Source: Cacconaster sp045617505 (GTDB taxonomy: Bacteria; Bacteroidota; Bacteroidia; Bacteroidales; UBA932). From it: a stretch of DNA of 64,000 bases. Of this stretch, positions 17,723 to 27,122 are shown piece by piece. The DNA lies in assembly GCA_045617505.1 (NCBI GenBank), contig JAZLIS010000064.1:62001-126000 (forward strand). Direction: 5' to 3'. Under the pieces are notes generated by a model that saw only the letters and a list, made by a program, of their open reading frames with translations, did no database searches and was not told the origin of the DNA. A program made the translations under genes and the position numbers. Positions within the stretch are counted from its first letter, which is position 1, and every line of letters begins with the position of its first letter.

Positions 17723-17730
17723 CAAAAATA
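17723..17730 (-). promoter_or_regulatory. -7 box for the HEPN/MNT pair
   Basis: TATTTTTG on the minus strand fits TAnnTTTG and lies 2 nt before the first ATG of the HEPN gene. If used, the mRNA has almost no leader and may start translation at the second ATG. Confidence 0.45.
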
Positions 17731-17754
17731 TCAAATATTATGACGAAGACAAAA

Positions 17755-17784
17755 AGGAGGCCGACAATTTTTGGTCGGCCTCCT
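17755..17784 (-). terminator. Rho-independent terminator of the oxidoreductase/DUF1080/isomerase genes
   Basis: Perfect 11-bp arms (AGGAGGCCGAC and complement) enclose an 8-nt loop. On the minus strand the stem is followed by TTTTT, so it terminates transcription coming from the isomerase gene. Confidence 0.85.
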
Positions 17785-17815
17785 CGATTTAGGTAAGAAA
17801 GTCATTGATAAAATA

Positions 17816-18775
17816 CTATTCGTAGCACTTCTTCACGAAGGGAGCGCTCTTGAGGTAGTCTGCGCTGATGCGGCAGGTCTCGATGATATCACCTACGCCT
17901 GAACCTTCCATCTCAACGATATAGCCTTTTGCTCCGGCTACGTCGAAGTTCTTGAAGATTGCATCGAAGCCCACCATACCGCTCTGTCCGATCTCGGTGT
18001 AGTCCTTGATGTGGAGCAGCGCGAAGCGGCCGGGATTCGCCTTGAAGTAGTTGACGGGGCTCACGTGTCCGTTGACAGCCCAGTAAACGTCCATCTGGAA
18101 GAATACGTACTGAGGGTCGGTGTTCTCGAGCATAAAGTCATAGATGACCTTGTCCTCAATCTTGTTGAATTCGTGGCTGTGGTTGTGATAACCGAATTTC
18201 AGACCGGCTTCCTTGCAGAGCTTGCCCACTGCGTTGAAATAGTCGCAATAGACTTTCAGCCCTTTGAGGTTGTCGGGAACGTCGAATCCGGGAACAACGA
18301 CATAAGTCATACCCGCGGCTACGTGTGCGGGGATGGCTTTCTTCCACCATTCGAGAGACTCGGAGAAGTTGCCTGTGGCGACCTCCTTGTCTGACAGGTT
18401 GTGTCCTGTGTGGGAGGAACGGACCTTCAGCCCCGCAGCCTCGACGTCAGCCTTGAACTGCTTTGGAGCCACTCCGTAGAAATGTTCGCCGTCAAAGTTT
18501 GCGGCTTCCACGTAGGTATATCCGAGGTCGGCGACCTTCTTGAGAACTTCAGCCTGATTCTTTGCATAATTCTCAGAAGAACCTATCAGTTCGCGCAGGG
18601 AATAGAGCTGGATGCCTATCTCCTTGTCCTGGGCCTGAGCGCAGCACTGGTGTCCCTCCTTGCACTGCCCGTCCTTGCACTGATGGTCTTTGTTGCCGCA
18701 GCACTCGTTACCTGCCTTGTTTCCGCAGGATGCAATTGTCAGAACGGCCATTGCCAGTAAAAATATCCTTTTCAT
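17816..18775 (-). CDS. Sugar isomerase/epimerase-like TIM-barrel lipoprotein
   Basis: 319 residues. A lipoprotein signal ends at LTIASC (Cys17). The next ~28 residues are very rich in Cys (17, 25, 26, 33, 38, 44, 45) with two His. From about residue 52 the protein is a xylose-isomerase-like TIM barrel: IGIQLYSLRE at the start, TYVEAANFDG, then VVVPGFD, FGYHNHSHEF and FFQMDVYWAVNGHV, which supply the metal-binding Glu, His and Asp of this fold. In keto-glycoside loci such proteins act as epimerases or as lyases on 3-keto sugars. It shares one base with the preceding DUF1080 gene stop, and a terminator follows. The exact reaction is unknown. Confidence 0.85.
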   Translation of the reverse strand: MKRIFLLAMAVLTIASCGNKAGNECCGNKDHQCKDGQCKEGHQCCAQAQDKEIGIQLYSLRELIGSSENYAKNQAEVLKKVADLGYTYVEAANFDGEHFYGVAPKQFKADVEAAGLKVRSSHTGHNLSDKEVATGNFSESLEWWKKAIPAHVAAGMTYVVVPGFDVPDNLKGLKVYCDYFNAVGKLCKEAGLKFGYHNHSHEFNKIEDKVIYDFMLENTDPQYVFFQMDVYWAVNGHVSPVNYFKANPGRFALLHIKDYTEIGQSGMVGFDAIFKNFDVAGAKGYIVEMEGSGVGDIIETCRISADYLKSAPFVKKCYE

Positions 18776-19626
18776 TATTCGTAGATTTTTACGCGGACGT
18801 TGCGGAACCAGACGTCATCACCGTGATCCTGGAATCCGATGTATCCTTCGTGGTTTTCACCGCCGCAGTTGTTGAGGAGTTCAAATGCGAGAGGCCAGTC
18901 TTTCTGGCTGAACTTGGAAGCCTGAAGCATATCGGTCCATTTCTGGGTCCAGAGGTGATACTCGAGGACGTTGACGTCATTCTGGTAGTGAACAACGGTT
19001 CCCTGATAAACCATAACCTTGGCCTTGTTCCATTCTCCGTAAGGATTCTGGTTCTGAGGATTTGCGGGAATCATATCATACAGTGAGGCAGACTGGCGGT
19101 TGCCGTCCTTACCCATCTTTGCATCGGGGTGGTTGGCGTTGTCAAGAACCTGGAATTCGGGGCAGGAGATGTAGATAGGCTCAAAGACCTTCTGTCCGTC
19201 GTGCTCGGAAGTAACCTCCTGAGCGAGGTAGAAGATACCGGAGTTTCCACCCTTTGAAATCTTCCATTCGAGTTCCATCTCGAAATTCTTGAACTTCTTG
19301 GCGAAGATAAGGTCGCCGCCGTCACCTTCCTGGGCTTCTCCTCCGCCGGTGCCGTTGAATTTGATGCAACCGTCTTCAAGAGTCCATTTTGAAGGGACAT
19401 AGTCCTTGCCGTAGCCTCTCCAACCCTTGAGTGAAGAGCCGTCAAAAATCACGTAATAACCGTCCTTGTCAACGGGGAATTCGCTCAGGTCAACCTGAGG
19501 CGCGTTTACAACTTCGTAGGCGGGAACAGCGCTCTCTGCGGGAGCCTGTGATGCCTTTTTGTTGCCACAGGATGTCATACAAACCATAATTGCAAGAGTG
19601 GCAATAAGAAAAACAGTTTTTTTCAT
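18775..19626 (-). CDS. DUF1080 family lipoprotein (putative 3-keto-glycoside hydrolase or lyase)
   Basis: 283 residues with a lipobox at MVCMTSC (Cys20). The mature part is one DUF1080 jelly-roll domain: YYVIFDGSSLKGWRGYG, the strand FKNFEMELEWKISKGGNSGIFY (split at GGNSGIFY) and the C-terminal GYIGFQDHGDDVWFRNVRV. DUF1080 proteins have been assigned 3-keto-disaccharide hydrolase or lyase roles. It lies 21 nt after the GFO/IDH gene and touches the isomerase gene, so the three are one operon, and all three carry export signals. The lipid anchor implies periplasmic or cell-surface placement. Confidence 0.88.
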   Translation of the reverse strand: MKKTVFLIATLAIMVCMTSCGNKKASQAPAESAVPAYEVVNAPQVDLSEFPVDKDGYYVIFDGSSLKGWRGYGKDYVPSKWTLEDGCIKFNGTGGGEAQEGDGGDLIFAKKFKNFEMELEWKISKGGNSGIFYLAQEVTSEHDGQKVFEPIYISCPEFQVLDNANHPDAKMGKDGNRQSASLYDMIPANPQNQNPYGEWNKAKVMVYQGTVVHYQNDVNVLEYHLWTQKWTDMLQASKFSQKDWPLAFELLNNCGGENHEGYIGFQDHGDDVWFRNVRVKIYE

Positions 19627-19647
19627 AGGTTAAATTTGTTGATTGTT

Positions 19648-21138
19648 TTATCTGGGCATTTCGGGAAGAGACCAACCTTCACGATAGTGATGCTTGATCA
19701 ATTCTTCTGCAAAGGCGTTTGCATCCACGGGGTCCGTCCACTTCTTGTCGAAAGAGGGGTGACCGTCCGTTACGTGGAAGCCGTCTTCGATGACTGACTG
19801 GATTGTCGCATCCTTGGGGATGTTGGTGAAGCGCATATTCTCACCGTCCCACTCAAGTTCGCGGTTGAGGCTCTGGAGTCTCACGGCGAGAACACCCATA
19901 ACCACCATTTCGTTGAGAGGACCTGCCTCGCTGAAGTCAGAAGCGCTCTTCACGCGTACTGAAGGATCTTCCTTGCAGGCGCGTACCCAGTCCATCTGGT
20001 GAGAGGTCTCGACCTTGCGGAGAACATCGGGAACTTCGGGGTTGCGTCCTGATACGAGGTAGGGACGTACGCCGTAGCAACCGCAGATGAGAGTGTCCTT
20101 CGTTCCGTGGAAGATTACGCAACCTCCTTCGTCGTTCAGTTCGACTCCTTCAGGAAGACCTGCGGGACGGGTCGGCTTCAGGCCGCCGTCATACCACCAG
20201 ACCTCAACCTCAGGCATACCGACCTTGGGCATATTGTCGCGGGCGGGGAATACATACTTCACAACCTGTGCGCTGGGGCAGCAGTCTGAAAGAAGGAGGG
20301 TTGAACTTCCCTGAACCCTTGTGGGATACTTGAGGTTCAAAGCCTTTACGACAGGCTGCAGGATGTGGCAGGCCATATCTCCGAGAGCGCCTGTTCCGAA
20401 ATCCCACCATCCGCGGAAATTCCAGGGGTGATAGATGCTGTTGTAGGGACGATACTGGGCGGGGCCGATGAAGTTGTCCCAGTCGAGAGTCTTGGGAATC
20501 TTGTGCACCTCTGTCGGGCGGTTCAGACCCTGGGGCCAGATGGGACGGTCGGTGAAGGCCTCAACCTTGGTGACCTCTCCGATGGCACCGCTCCAGATAA
20601 GGGCGCAGGTACGCCTTACGCCTTCGCCTGATGCACCCTGGTTACCCATCTGGGTGGCAACTTTATATTTCGCTGCAAGTTTAGTCAGCAGTCGTGTCTC
20701 ATAGACTGAGTGAGTCAGAGGTTTCTCGCAATATACGTGCTTGCCGGCAGCGATGGCTTCGGCAGCGATGACAGCGTGGGTATGGTCGGCGGTTGCGATG
20801 ACGACAGCGTCAGCCTCATCGAGCATCTCCTTGAACATAACCCTGTAGTCTTTGTATCTCTTTGCGTTGGGGTAGCGCTTGAACACGGGGTCGGCATACT
20901 TCCAGTCAACGTCGCAAAGACCGATGATATCCTGGGATTCCAGTTCGCGAAGGTCAGAGGAACCGCGGCCTCCGATACCTACACCGAGAATTTTCAATTT
21001 ACCTGTTTTTGCTGCGGGAGCAACGGGAGCTGAAGCGGGCGTTGCTGCAAGCAAATCCTTTGGGCTGGCCATAGCCAGACCTGCAGCGGCTGCTGCACCG
21101 GCCTTCAAGAAGGACCTTCTGGACATTTCTGATGACAT
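19648..21138 (-). CDS. GFO/IDH/MocA family oxidoreductase with Tat signal
   Basis: 496 residues from the ATG at 21138, chosen because it puts a twin-arginine signal at the N terminus (MSRRSFLKAG, then an Ala-rich segment to about residue 33). The Rossmann domain follows (LGVGIGGRGSSDLRELE), with ADAVVIATADHTHAVIAAEA and the GFO/IDH signature GKHVYCEKPL. The C-terminal alpha/beta domain has GAIGEVTKVEAFTDRP and HPWNFRGWWDFGTGALGDMACH (catalytic-type Asp/His region). Proteins of this subclass oxidise the 3-hydroxyl of glycosides with tightly bound NAD. Tat export fits a folded cofactor-bearing periplasmic enzyme. DUF1080 and isomerase genes follow. Confidence 0.9.
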   Translation of the reverse strand: MSSEMSRRSFLKAGAAAAAGLAMASPKDLLAATPASAPVAPAAKTGKLKILGVGIGGRGSSDLRELESQDIIGLCDVDWKYADPVFKRYPNAKRYKDYRVMFKEMLDEADAVVIATADHTHAVIAAEAIAAGKHVYCEKPLTHSVYETRLLTKLAAKYKVATQMGNQGASGEGVRRTCALIWSGAIGEVTKVEAFTDRPIWPQGLNRPTEVHKIPKTLDWDNFIGPAQYRPYNSIYHPWNFRGWWDFGTGALGDMACHILQPVVKALNLKYPTRVQGSSTLLLSDCCPSAQVVKYVFPARDNMPKVGMPEVEVWWYDGGLKPTRPAGLPEGVELNDEGGCVIFHGTKDTLICGCYGVRPYLVSGRNPEVPDVLRKVETSHQMDWVRACKEDPSVRVKSASDFSEAGPLNEMVVMGVLAVRLQSLNRELEWDGENMRFTNIPKDATIQSVIEDGFHVTDGHPSFDKKWTDPVDANAFAEELIKHHYREGWSLPEMPR

Positions 21139-21208
21139 AATGATATTATTTAGAGTTAAACAGAATTTTCCAGTCTTAAAGTTAAGGATTAGTATAGAAA
21201 ATTGCAAA

Positions 21209-21236
21209 AAAAAGGTGGCCTGAAAGCCACCTTTTT
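21209..21236. terminator. Terminator after susD
   Basis: 11-bp arms (AAAAAGGTGGC and complement) around the loop CTGAAA, with A/T runs on both sides. On the minus strand it follows susD by 18 nt. It therefore separates or attenuates transcription between susCD and the oxidoreductase operon. Confidence 0.85.
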
Positions 21237-21254
21237 GAAATAGAAGGGTATCTG

Positions 21255-23021
21255 TTAGTATCCGGGGTTCTGAGTGATGTTCTTGTTCAAACTGATGACA
21301 TCGACGGGAATCGGGAACACGCAGGTGTAACCGGTTGCGTCATACTGCCAGTCTGAAGCTGAAGTTGCGTGCTTGACGCCGACAAACTTATCCTCATCGG
21401 GTTCGGTGTAGATACCGCAGCGGACCATATCACCACGGGTACCGGGAGTTTCCCAGATGAGCTCGCGGATTCTCTCTTCGAGAATCGTGTTGAGATCTAC
21501 TCCATTCAGAGGAGTGACACCAGCACGCGCCCTGACCCGATTGAGAAGGCTGGTTGCGCTGCTGATATTGCCAAGTCTGTACTGAGCCTCGGCTGCGAGG
21601 AGCAGAATGTCAGCATAACGGAAGATGGTACGGTCAGCGTTGAATGCATTCTGGTCGGAAGTGGTGGGGTCATACTCGTACTTCTTGATACGGACACCGC
21701 CCCATTTTACGATGTAGAGTCCCCAAGGGTCGCTGAAATCCTCGGTGCTGTAGTCATTCTGGGCTGCATAACCGATATAGTAACCGTAAGGCCATTTTTC
21801 CTCTGACACACCTGCTTTGACGACTGTGCTCTTGACAGAGCAGGAGCCATAGAAGAATGATTTCGCGAAACGGGGGTCGTTGCACTCGAAAGTACTCTTG
21901 GACAAATCAGACTGGTCTATTTCCTCTTCATAACCGAATGCTTTCAGGGCGTGGACTGTTGCTGCAGTTCCGTTCCAGGAAGAGAACCCGATTGTTGAAG
22001 CGTGGTTGTAGTGGAGAGAACGAGTCACCTGAGTGTCATACTTACGATAGACGTTGTCATCCATAGGACGGACGAAGATGTTCTCGTTTGACCTGTCATT
22101 TCCACCATTCGTGAAGTTGGTGGTAAATTCGGCTTCAAGGTCATAATTCAGGTTTTCAATCTGCTCCTGACAATATACAACAGTTTCCCAGGCGTTCATC
22201 GTCTTTCCGTCAACAGTGAAATTATCGGCTTTTCCTGCAGCTGTTACGCCGGGCTCAACCTTTGCGATACCGCCTGTGAATTTGCCGTCATCCCATTTGT
22301 CCTGACTGAAGACTGCACCATTGATTGCGAGTTTTGCAAGCATCGCATATCCGGCGGCCTTGGTGAAACGTGAATAGTATTCGCTTGTGGTCTTCTGTGA
22401 AGTTTCTGCCTTGAGATTGGGAATGATTTCGCAGATTTCCTTCTTTACAAACTCATAAGCGGCACTTCTTTCAGACTGCTGAACGTCACCGACACCGAGC
22501 TCTGAAGAGGTCACGATGGGAATTCTTCCGAAAAAGTCTGTCAGCCACATATAGTAGAATGCGCGGATTGCGCGGACCTCAGCCTCATAGCCTGTAATAG
22601 CGTCCGCATCAACGGTTCCTTCCTGTTTTACCTTTGCAAGTGTCTCCAGAGAGGCATTACAGAGGGCAATGTCAGAATAGGCATCGGTCCAAAGGCCTTT
22701 GATATAGTCAGTAGAAGGGTCCCATCTGTGGAGGAATGCGTTCTGGTGTTTACCACCATCGACCCAGTCACCCTGACGTCCGGGGAGGAAGAGAACGTTG
22801 GCGGTGAACTCCGACATATAGTTGTAGTTGTCATCGCCACCGGTGAATCGGTCGTATAGTTTGTTGTAAAGGCTCGCTACGGTATTTACATATACCAGAG
22901 TCGGGGTCTTGAGCGACTCGCTCTCGTCGAACTTGCTCAAGGGATTCTCTTCAAGAGAACAACCGACCATCATCAGCGAGAGGGTTGCAATCAGTGTTGC
23001 ACTGTAAAATATCTTTTTCAT
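21255..23021 (-). CDS. SusD/RagB-like outer-membrane glycan-binding lipoprotein
   Basis: 588 residues. Lipobox LMMVGC (Cys21), then SLEENPLSKFDESE, typical of SusD proteins. TPR-like helices carry AITGYEAEVRAIRAFYYMWLTDFFGRIP (split at RAFYYMWL), and the C-terminal half contains RYADILLLAAEAQYRLG and ERIRELIWETPGTRGDMVR, all SusD hallmarks. SusD proteins sit on the cell surface and capture oligosaccharides for the partner TonB-dependent channel. The partner susC gene is 29 nt upstream. The terminator at 21209-21236 follows. Confidence 0.95.
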   Translation of the reverse strand: MKKIFYSATLIATLSLMMVGCSLEENPLSKFDESESLKTPTLVYVNTVASLYNKLYDRFTGGDDNYNYMSEFTANVLFLPGRQGDWVDGGKHQNAFLHRWDPSTDYIKGLWTDAYSDIALCNASLETLAKVKQEGTVDADAITGYEAEVRAIRAFYYMWLTDFFGRIPIVTSSELGVGDVQQSERSAAYEFVKKEICEIIPNLKAETSQKTTSEYYSRFTKAAGYAMLAKLAINGAVFSQDKWDDGKFTGGIAKVEPGVTAAGKADNFTVDGKTMNAWETVVYCQEQIENLNYDLEAEFTTNFTNGGNDRSNENIFVRPMDDNVYRKYDTQVTRSLHYNHASTIGFSSWNGTAATVHALKAFGYEEEIDQSDLSKSTFECNDPRFAKSFFYGSCSVKSTVVKAGVSEEKWPYGYYIGYAAQNDYSTEDFSDPWGLYIVKWGGVRIKKYEYDPTTSDQNAFNADRTIFRYADILLLAAEAQYRLGNISSATSLLNRVRARAGVTPLNGVDLNTILEERIRELIWETPGTRGDMVRCGIYTEPDEDKFVGVKHATSASDWQYDATGYTCVFPIPVDVISLNKNITQNPGY

Positions 23022-23050
23022 AATGTCTTTTTCTTATTCGTGAAGTTAAA

Positions 23051-26014
23051 TTAGAAGCTGACAGAGAGTTGAAGTGTGTAGGTACGCATAACGGGATAGA
23101 TGTTCTGGTCGATTCCGCAACCGAGTGACTGGTTGTTCAGAATAGGGGTCATACCCGTATAACCTGTGATGGTTGCAACGTTGTTGCAGGAGAGAGCGGC
23201 TCTGAAGCTCTTCAGATACTTGGCCTTGGTGTTCTTGACGGGGAGAGTGTAACCCAGAGTGATGTACTGGATGTTCACGTAGTCGCCTTTTTCAAGCCAG
23301 TATGAAGTGTGCTGCGCATTATATACTCCGAGTGCGGGAGCGGTCTTCAATACGTTGTATGCAGGGAAAGATCCGAGGTTGCTCAGACGGTTGCCCTGGA
23401 AGTTGTAAATCATATGGCCGAAAGCTCCAGAAAGCTGGGTTGAAAGGTCGAAGTTCTTGAATCTGAGAGATGCTTGAAAGTTGGCGGTAACCTTTGGAGT
23501 CGCCTGCCCGAGATATTCGCGGTCACCTTCGTCATCGAGGGTGATGCCGCCGTCACCGTTGACATCCTTGAACTTGTAGGTCTTGTTTCCGTTTTCAGCT
23601 ACATCGAAGCCGTCGTGGACGGGGAGACGGAAGATATTGATAGGATAACCTTCAGTCATATATACAACGTTGGTGTTGGAAGTCAGACCGTTGCAGGATG
23701 CACTTGCCAGAGCGATATACTTGGAGGTTGTCAGGTCCTGACCCTGATATGTACCGGAGAGGCTGACGAGTTTGTTCTGGTTGTAAGCGACGTTGGCACC
23801 GAGGTTGAGTCCCCAGTCTTTGCTCTGGATGACAGCTCCGCGGAGGGAGAGTTCGACACCGTTGTTGGTCATCTCACCCATATTTGCAAGAAGGTCGGTA
23901 TATACGAAAGGAGGAACAGGTACCTTATAGGTGTAGAGGAGGTCTTTTGTCCTTGAGAAATAGACGTCCAATGCACCGCTCATCCTGCCCTGCCACAATC
24001 CGAAGTCGATACCGGCATCGAAGGTGTACTTGGTCTCCCACTTCAGGTCGGGGTTCGGGTTGGAACCCAGAGCGTAAGTGGTGACGGTAGAGCCTTCATA
24101 GACGGTTGTTCCGTTGGGAGACATCAGTTTGAGTGAGTTGTAGGGAGAGATGGCGTCCTGGTTACCGGTAACACCATAACCCGCACGAATCTTCAAGTTA
24201 CTGATGGTGGTCTGGTTCTTCATGAACTTCTCGTTGGAGATAATCCACGCTGCGGATGCAGAGGGGAAGAAGCCCCACTTGTGGTTTGCTCCGAGTTTTG
24301 AAGAACCGTCGGCACGGGCGTTGAGTGTGATGACGAAACGGTTGTCATACATATAGTTGGCACGTGCCAGATAGGACATCAGGGTGTAGTTCGTGGCGCT
24401 TGACTGAACGTCACCGTACTTGACTGTTGAACCGGCCTGGAAGTTGTTGTAGAGGAAGTAGTTGGTATCGAAACCGGTGGTCTTCTCATAGTTGTACCAG
24501 TAGTCGTATTTCTGAGCCTCGACAAGTCCGAGCACGTTGATGGTGTGCTTCTTGATCTCCTTGTTGTAGTTCAATGAAGCGTTGAACAGACTGTTGGTGT
24601 TCCTTGTATATGAAGAGTTCGCCTCACCGCGGCTTGACCTGTAGGCCTTTGTATCGAATGGATAGTAGTTGCGAGAGAGGAAGTTGTCGTAGTTGAAAGA
24701 ACCGAACACGCTTGCGGTCAGACCCTTGATGATTTCGTAGGAAATACGTCCGCTTGCAACTACACGTGCCGCCTCACCTTTTCTTGTAAAGTCCATATAG
24801 TCACCCGGGTGGGTAATGGTCTCGGCGTTGGGGTCATAATCCCACCAGCCGGTTTCCTTGTTACGCTCGTGAGGGAACGTAGGGTTGTAGGTTGCAGCAC
24901 CTGCAAACAAATCTCTTGAGACATAGCTCAGATTGCGGAGGGAACCCATCAGGTTCACTTCGAGAGTGAGTTTGTCACCGAGCGCCTTTTGAGTGGCGTT
25001 GAGCCTTGCGCTGTAGTTGGTGTGCCCTGTATTGCGGACGATACTCTTGCGGTCCTGGACACCGACAGAAGCCATCATATTGCTCTTTGCGTTTCCGGCA
25101 GAGAGGGAAATGTAGTGGTTGTTCTGGACGGCAATCTTGTTCTCGACCCACTCAATCCAATTGGTGGCATCTCCCTTATCGAGACCTACTCCGTTGAACA
25201 TATTCTTGTTCACGTCCCTGTATTCATCTGCTGAAAGAACTTCAAGATTCTTGACAGCCTGTGAGATACCTACCTGACCGTTGTAACGGACTTCGGCGCG
25301 GCCTTCCTTACCTCTTGTAGTGGATACCACGATTACACCGGCGGAACCTCTTGAACCGTACTGTGCGGTCTCGGATGCGTCCTTGAGGACGGTGATTTCC
25401 TTGATATCCTCAGGAGAGAGGGAGTAAAGCATATCCATACTTCCGAAAACACCGTCAATGACTACCAGAGGGGTGCTTCCGCCTGAGAGGGATGATGTAC
25501 CGCGGATACGGAGGGTGGGGGTTTCCGTCACGTCACCACCGTTCTGGGTGATTACAAGGCCGGGAACCTTTCCGCTGATTGCATCGACTGCGCTTGAAAC
25601 GTAACCGGTGTTCATATTCTCGGCGGTCACACGCTCGACGGCACCCGTAATGGTACGTTTGTTACCGACGGCATAACCTACGACGACCGTCTCTTCAAGG
25701 GCTGTTGTCTCCTCCTTGAGGACGATGTCAATGACGGATTTGCCGTTCACGGGGAATTCGAGAGATTCATAACCTATGCAGGATACCTGCACGGTCGGGT
25801 TGGACTGGGAATACTTGAATGAGTATCGCCCGTCGAGATCTGTTGAGGCACCTGTTGTCGTGCCCTTGATGAGAACGGCGACACCGGCAATGGGTTGTCC
25901 GTCCTCACCTTTGACTGTTCCGCTGAGGTTCTTCGTCTGTGCACCCGCGCTGAGGCAGAGCATTAGGGCCACTACAGAGAACAACACAGCCTTAACTGAA
26001 AATGTTAGTTTCAT
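23051..26014 (-). CDS. SusC/RagA-type TonB-dependent outer-membrane transporter
   Basis: 987 residues. Signal peptide to about 25, a carboxypeptidase-like regulatory domain (LSGTVKGEDGQPIAGVAVLIKG, in part, about 29-110), TonB box ETVVVGYA, plug domain with GKVPGLVITQNGG and LRIRGTSSLSGGSTPLVVIDG, and a beta barrel ending in a terminal Phe (LQLSVSF). It imports oligosaccharides bound by SusD. No N-terminal extension for sigma/anti-sigma signalling is present, and no sensor-regulator gene is adjacent. The substrate is likely a small glycoside, judged from the keto-glycoside-type enzymes downstream rather than from any glycosidase, which are absent from this locus. Confidence 0.95.
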   Translation of the reverse strand: MKLTFSVKAVLFSVVALMLCLSAGAQTKNLSGTVKGEDGQPIAGVAVLIKGTTTGASTDLDGRYSFKYSQSNPTVQVSCIGYESLEFPVNGKSVIDIVLKEETTALEETVVVGYAVGNKRTITGAVERVTAENMNTGYVSSAVDAISGKVPGLVITQNGGDVTETPTLRIRGTSSLSGGSTPLVVIDGVFGSMDMLYSLSPEDIKEITVLKDASETAQYGSRGSAGVIVVSTTRGKEGRAEVRYNGQVGISQAVKNLEVLSADEYRDVNKNMFNGVGLDKGDATNWIEWVENKIAVQNNHYISLSAGNAKSNMMASVGVQDRKSIVRNTGHTNYSARLNATQKALGDKLTLEVNLMGSLRNLSYVSRDLFAGAATYNPTFPHERNKETGWWDYDPNAETITHPGDYMDFTRKGEAARVVASGRISYEIIKGLTASVFGSFNYDNFLSRNYYPFDTKAYRSSRGEANSSYTRNTNSLFNASLNYNKEIKKHTINVLGLVEAQKYDYWYNYEKTTGFDTNYFLYNNFQAGSTVKYGDVQSSATNYTLMSYLARANYMYDNRFVITLNARADGSSKLGANHKWGFFPSASAAWIISNEKFMKNQTTISNLKIRAGYGVTGNQDAISPYNSLKLMSPNGTTVYEGSTVTTYALGSNPNPDLKWETKYTFDAGIDFGLWQGRMSGALDVYFSRTKDLLYTYKVPVPPFVYTDLLANMGEMTNNGVELSLRGAVIQSKDWGLNLGANVAYNQNKLVSLSGTYQGQDLTTSKYIALASASCNGLTSNTNVVYMTEGYPINIFRLPVHDGFDVAENGNKTYKFKDVNGDGGITLDDEGDREYLGQATPKVTANFQASLRFKNFDLSTQLSGAFGHMIYNFQGNRLSNLGSFPAYNVLKTAPALGVYNAQHTSYWLEKGDYVNIQYITLGYTLPVKNTKAKYLKSFRAALSCNNVATITGYTGMTPILNNQSLGCGIDQNIYPVMRTYTLQLSVSF

Positions 26015-26120
26015 AAAAGTTAAGTTTGGTTAATAAATATGGTTTGTTTGTTGTTTTTTATTGCCAATAAGTCCACAACACAAAACGAAAGTTAGCAAAA
26101 GTTTTCGATACAGCCAAATT

Positions 26121-27122
26121 TTAGAAGCCGTTTTCAAGGAAAGGTTCGAAGTCCGAGGCCCGGCCACTCCGTGCGATTATGGTCCCGTCCTGCCCTATCA
26201 GGAGGGCACGCGGCATACCGTCTATCCCGTAAATGTCCGCACAGGCCTTGGCCTGATTGTAGTCCCCCTGAAGATTTGTCCCTTCCAGACCATATTTCCC
26301 GAGGGCATCCCTCCATTTGTCTTCATTGCTGTCGAGGGAGATGCTGTAAAGTCTCAACCTTCTGTCAGAATAGCGTCTGCACAGGGTGGCGAATTCCGGC
26401 AGCACGCTTTTGTTGCCGTATGTCCAACTTGCCCAGAAAAGCAGCAGTGTGGATTTGTTTGCGGCGACGGCATCCGAGAGTTTACGGGGCACTCCCTGCT
26501 TGTCCTCCATGCAGAGATCCTTGAACTTTTTCCCCGGTGCGGTCTCCACCCTTGCAAGGGAAATGTCCCTCAAATGGGAAATCTGTCTGTCCCGGGTGAG
26601 TTCCTCCGGAAGCCGGTCACAACATTCCAGCAACTCTTCGTCGCTCACCAGAGAATACATATTGGTTATCATCATCGCGCCCAGAACATTGTCTGAATTT
26701 GCTCTGAAAGTCTCCCTGACAAGGGCGGTGTAGCCTTCCCTGTTTTCGGGGGCCAGAGCGTCCCTGCGGGCCTTGTAGAGAACCATATTCTCGTTGGCCT
26801 TCGTGCCCTTGATTTCAATCAGTTGCGCGGCTGCGTCGCCTTTGACTCTTATACGGGCGTTTTCGAGCATTATCGGGAGGTCGATGGGATATCTGGAGCC
26901 GATGGTGTTGTTTATGTAAACGAGTTTCGGGACCTCTGTCGTTCCCTTGAAGGTGAACTTTCCATCCTTCACCTGGGTGGTCACAAGAGTGTGGCCGTAG
27001 GCATCCAGAAGGTTGAGGTCTCCTTCATCCAGTCCGCGTATGTCCCCTTTGATTATATATCCGCCGTTGTTGCACGAAATTGCCAGCAGGAGGGCGGAGA
27101 AGATGATTGCAACTTGTTTCAT
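26121..27122 (-). CDS. Thioredoxin-fold lipoprotein lacking the CxxC active site
   Basis: 333 residues. Lipobox LLLAISC (Cys17), an N-terminal DUF4369-like beta domain (about 20-105: GGYIIKGDIRGLDEGDLNL), a helical middle and a C-terminal TlpA/AhpC-like thioredoxin fold (about 195-333). The site that is normally WCxxC reads FWASWTYGNKS, with Thr234 and Asn237 in place of both cysteines, so disulphide exchange is not possible by the usual route. The cis-Pro region GIDGMPRALLIGQDGTI is kept. It overlaps the TolB-like gene by 4 nt and ends an operon with DUF6057. A binding or structural role is more likely than a reductase. Confidence 0.85.
   Translation of the reverse strand: MKQVAIIFSALLLAISCNNGGYIIKGDIRGLDEGDLNLLDAYGHTLVTTQVKDGKFTFKGTTEVPKLVYINNTIGSRYPIDLPIMLENARIRVKGDAAAQLIEIKGTKANENMVLYKARRDALAPENREGYTALVRETFRANSDNVLGAMMITNMYSLVSDEELLECCDRLPEELTRDRQISHLRDISLARVETAPGKKFKDLCMEDKQGVPRKLSDAVAANKSTLLLFWASWTYGNKSVLPEFATLCRRYSDRRLRLYSISLDSNEDKWRDALGKYGLEGTNLQGDYNQAKACADIYGIDGMPRALLIGQDGTIIARSGRASDFEPFLENGF

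Noticed and set aside
26015..26120. Terminator between the DUF6057 operon and susC
   Set aside because: No stable stem with a T tract could be identified, so none is claimed.
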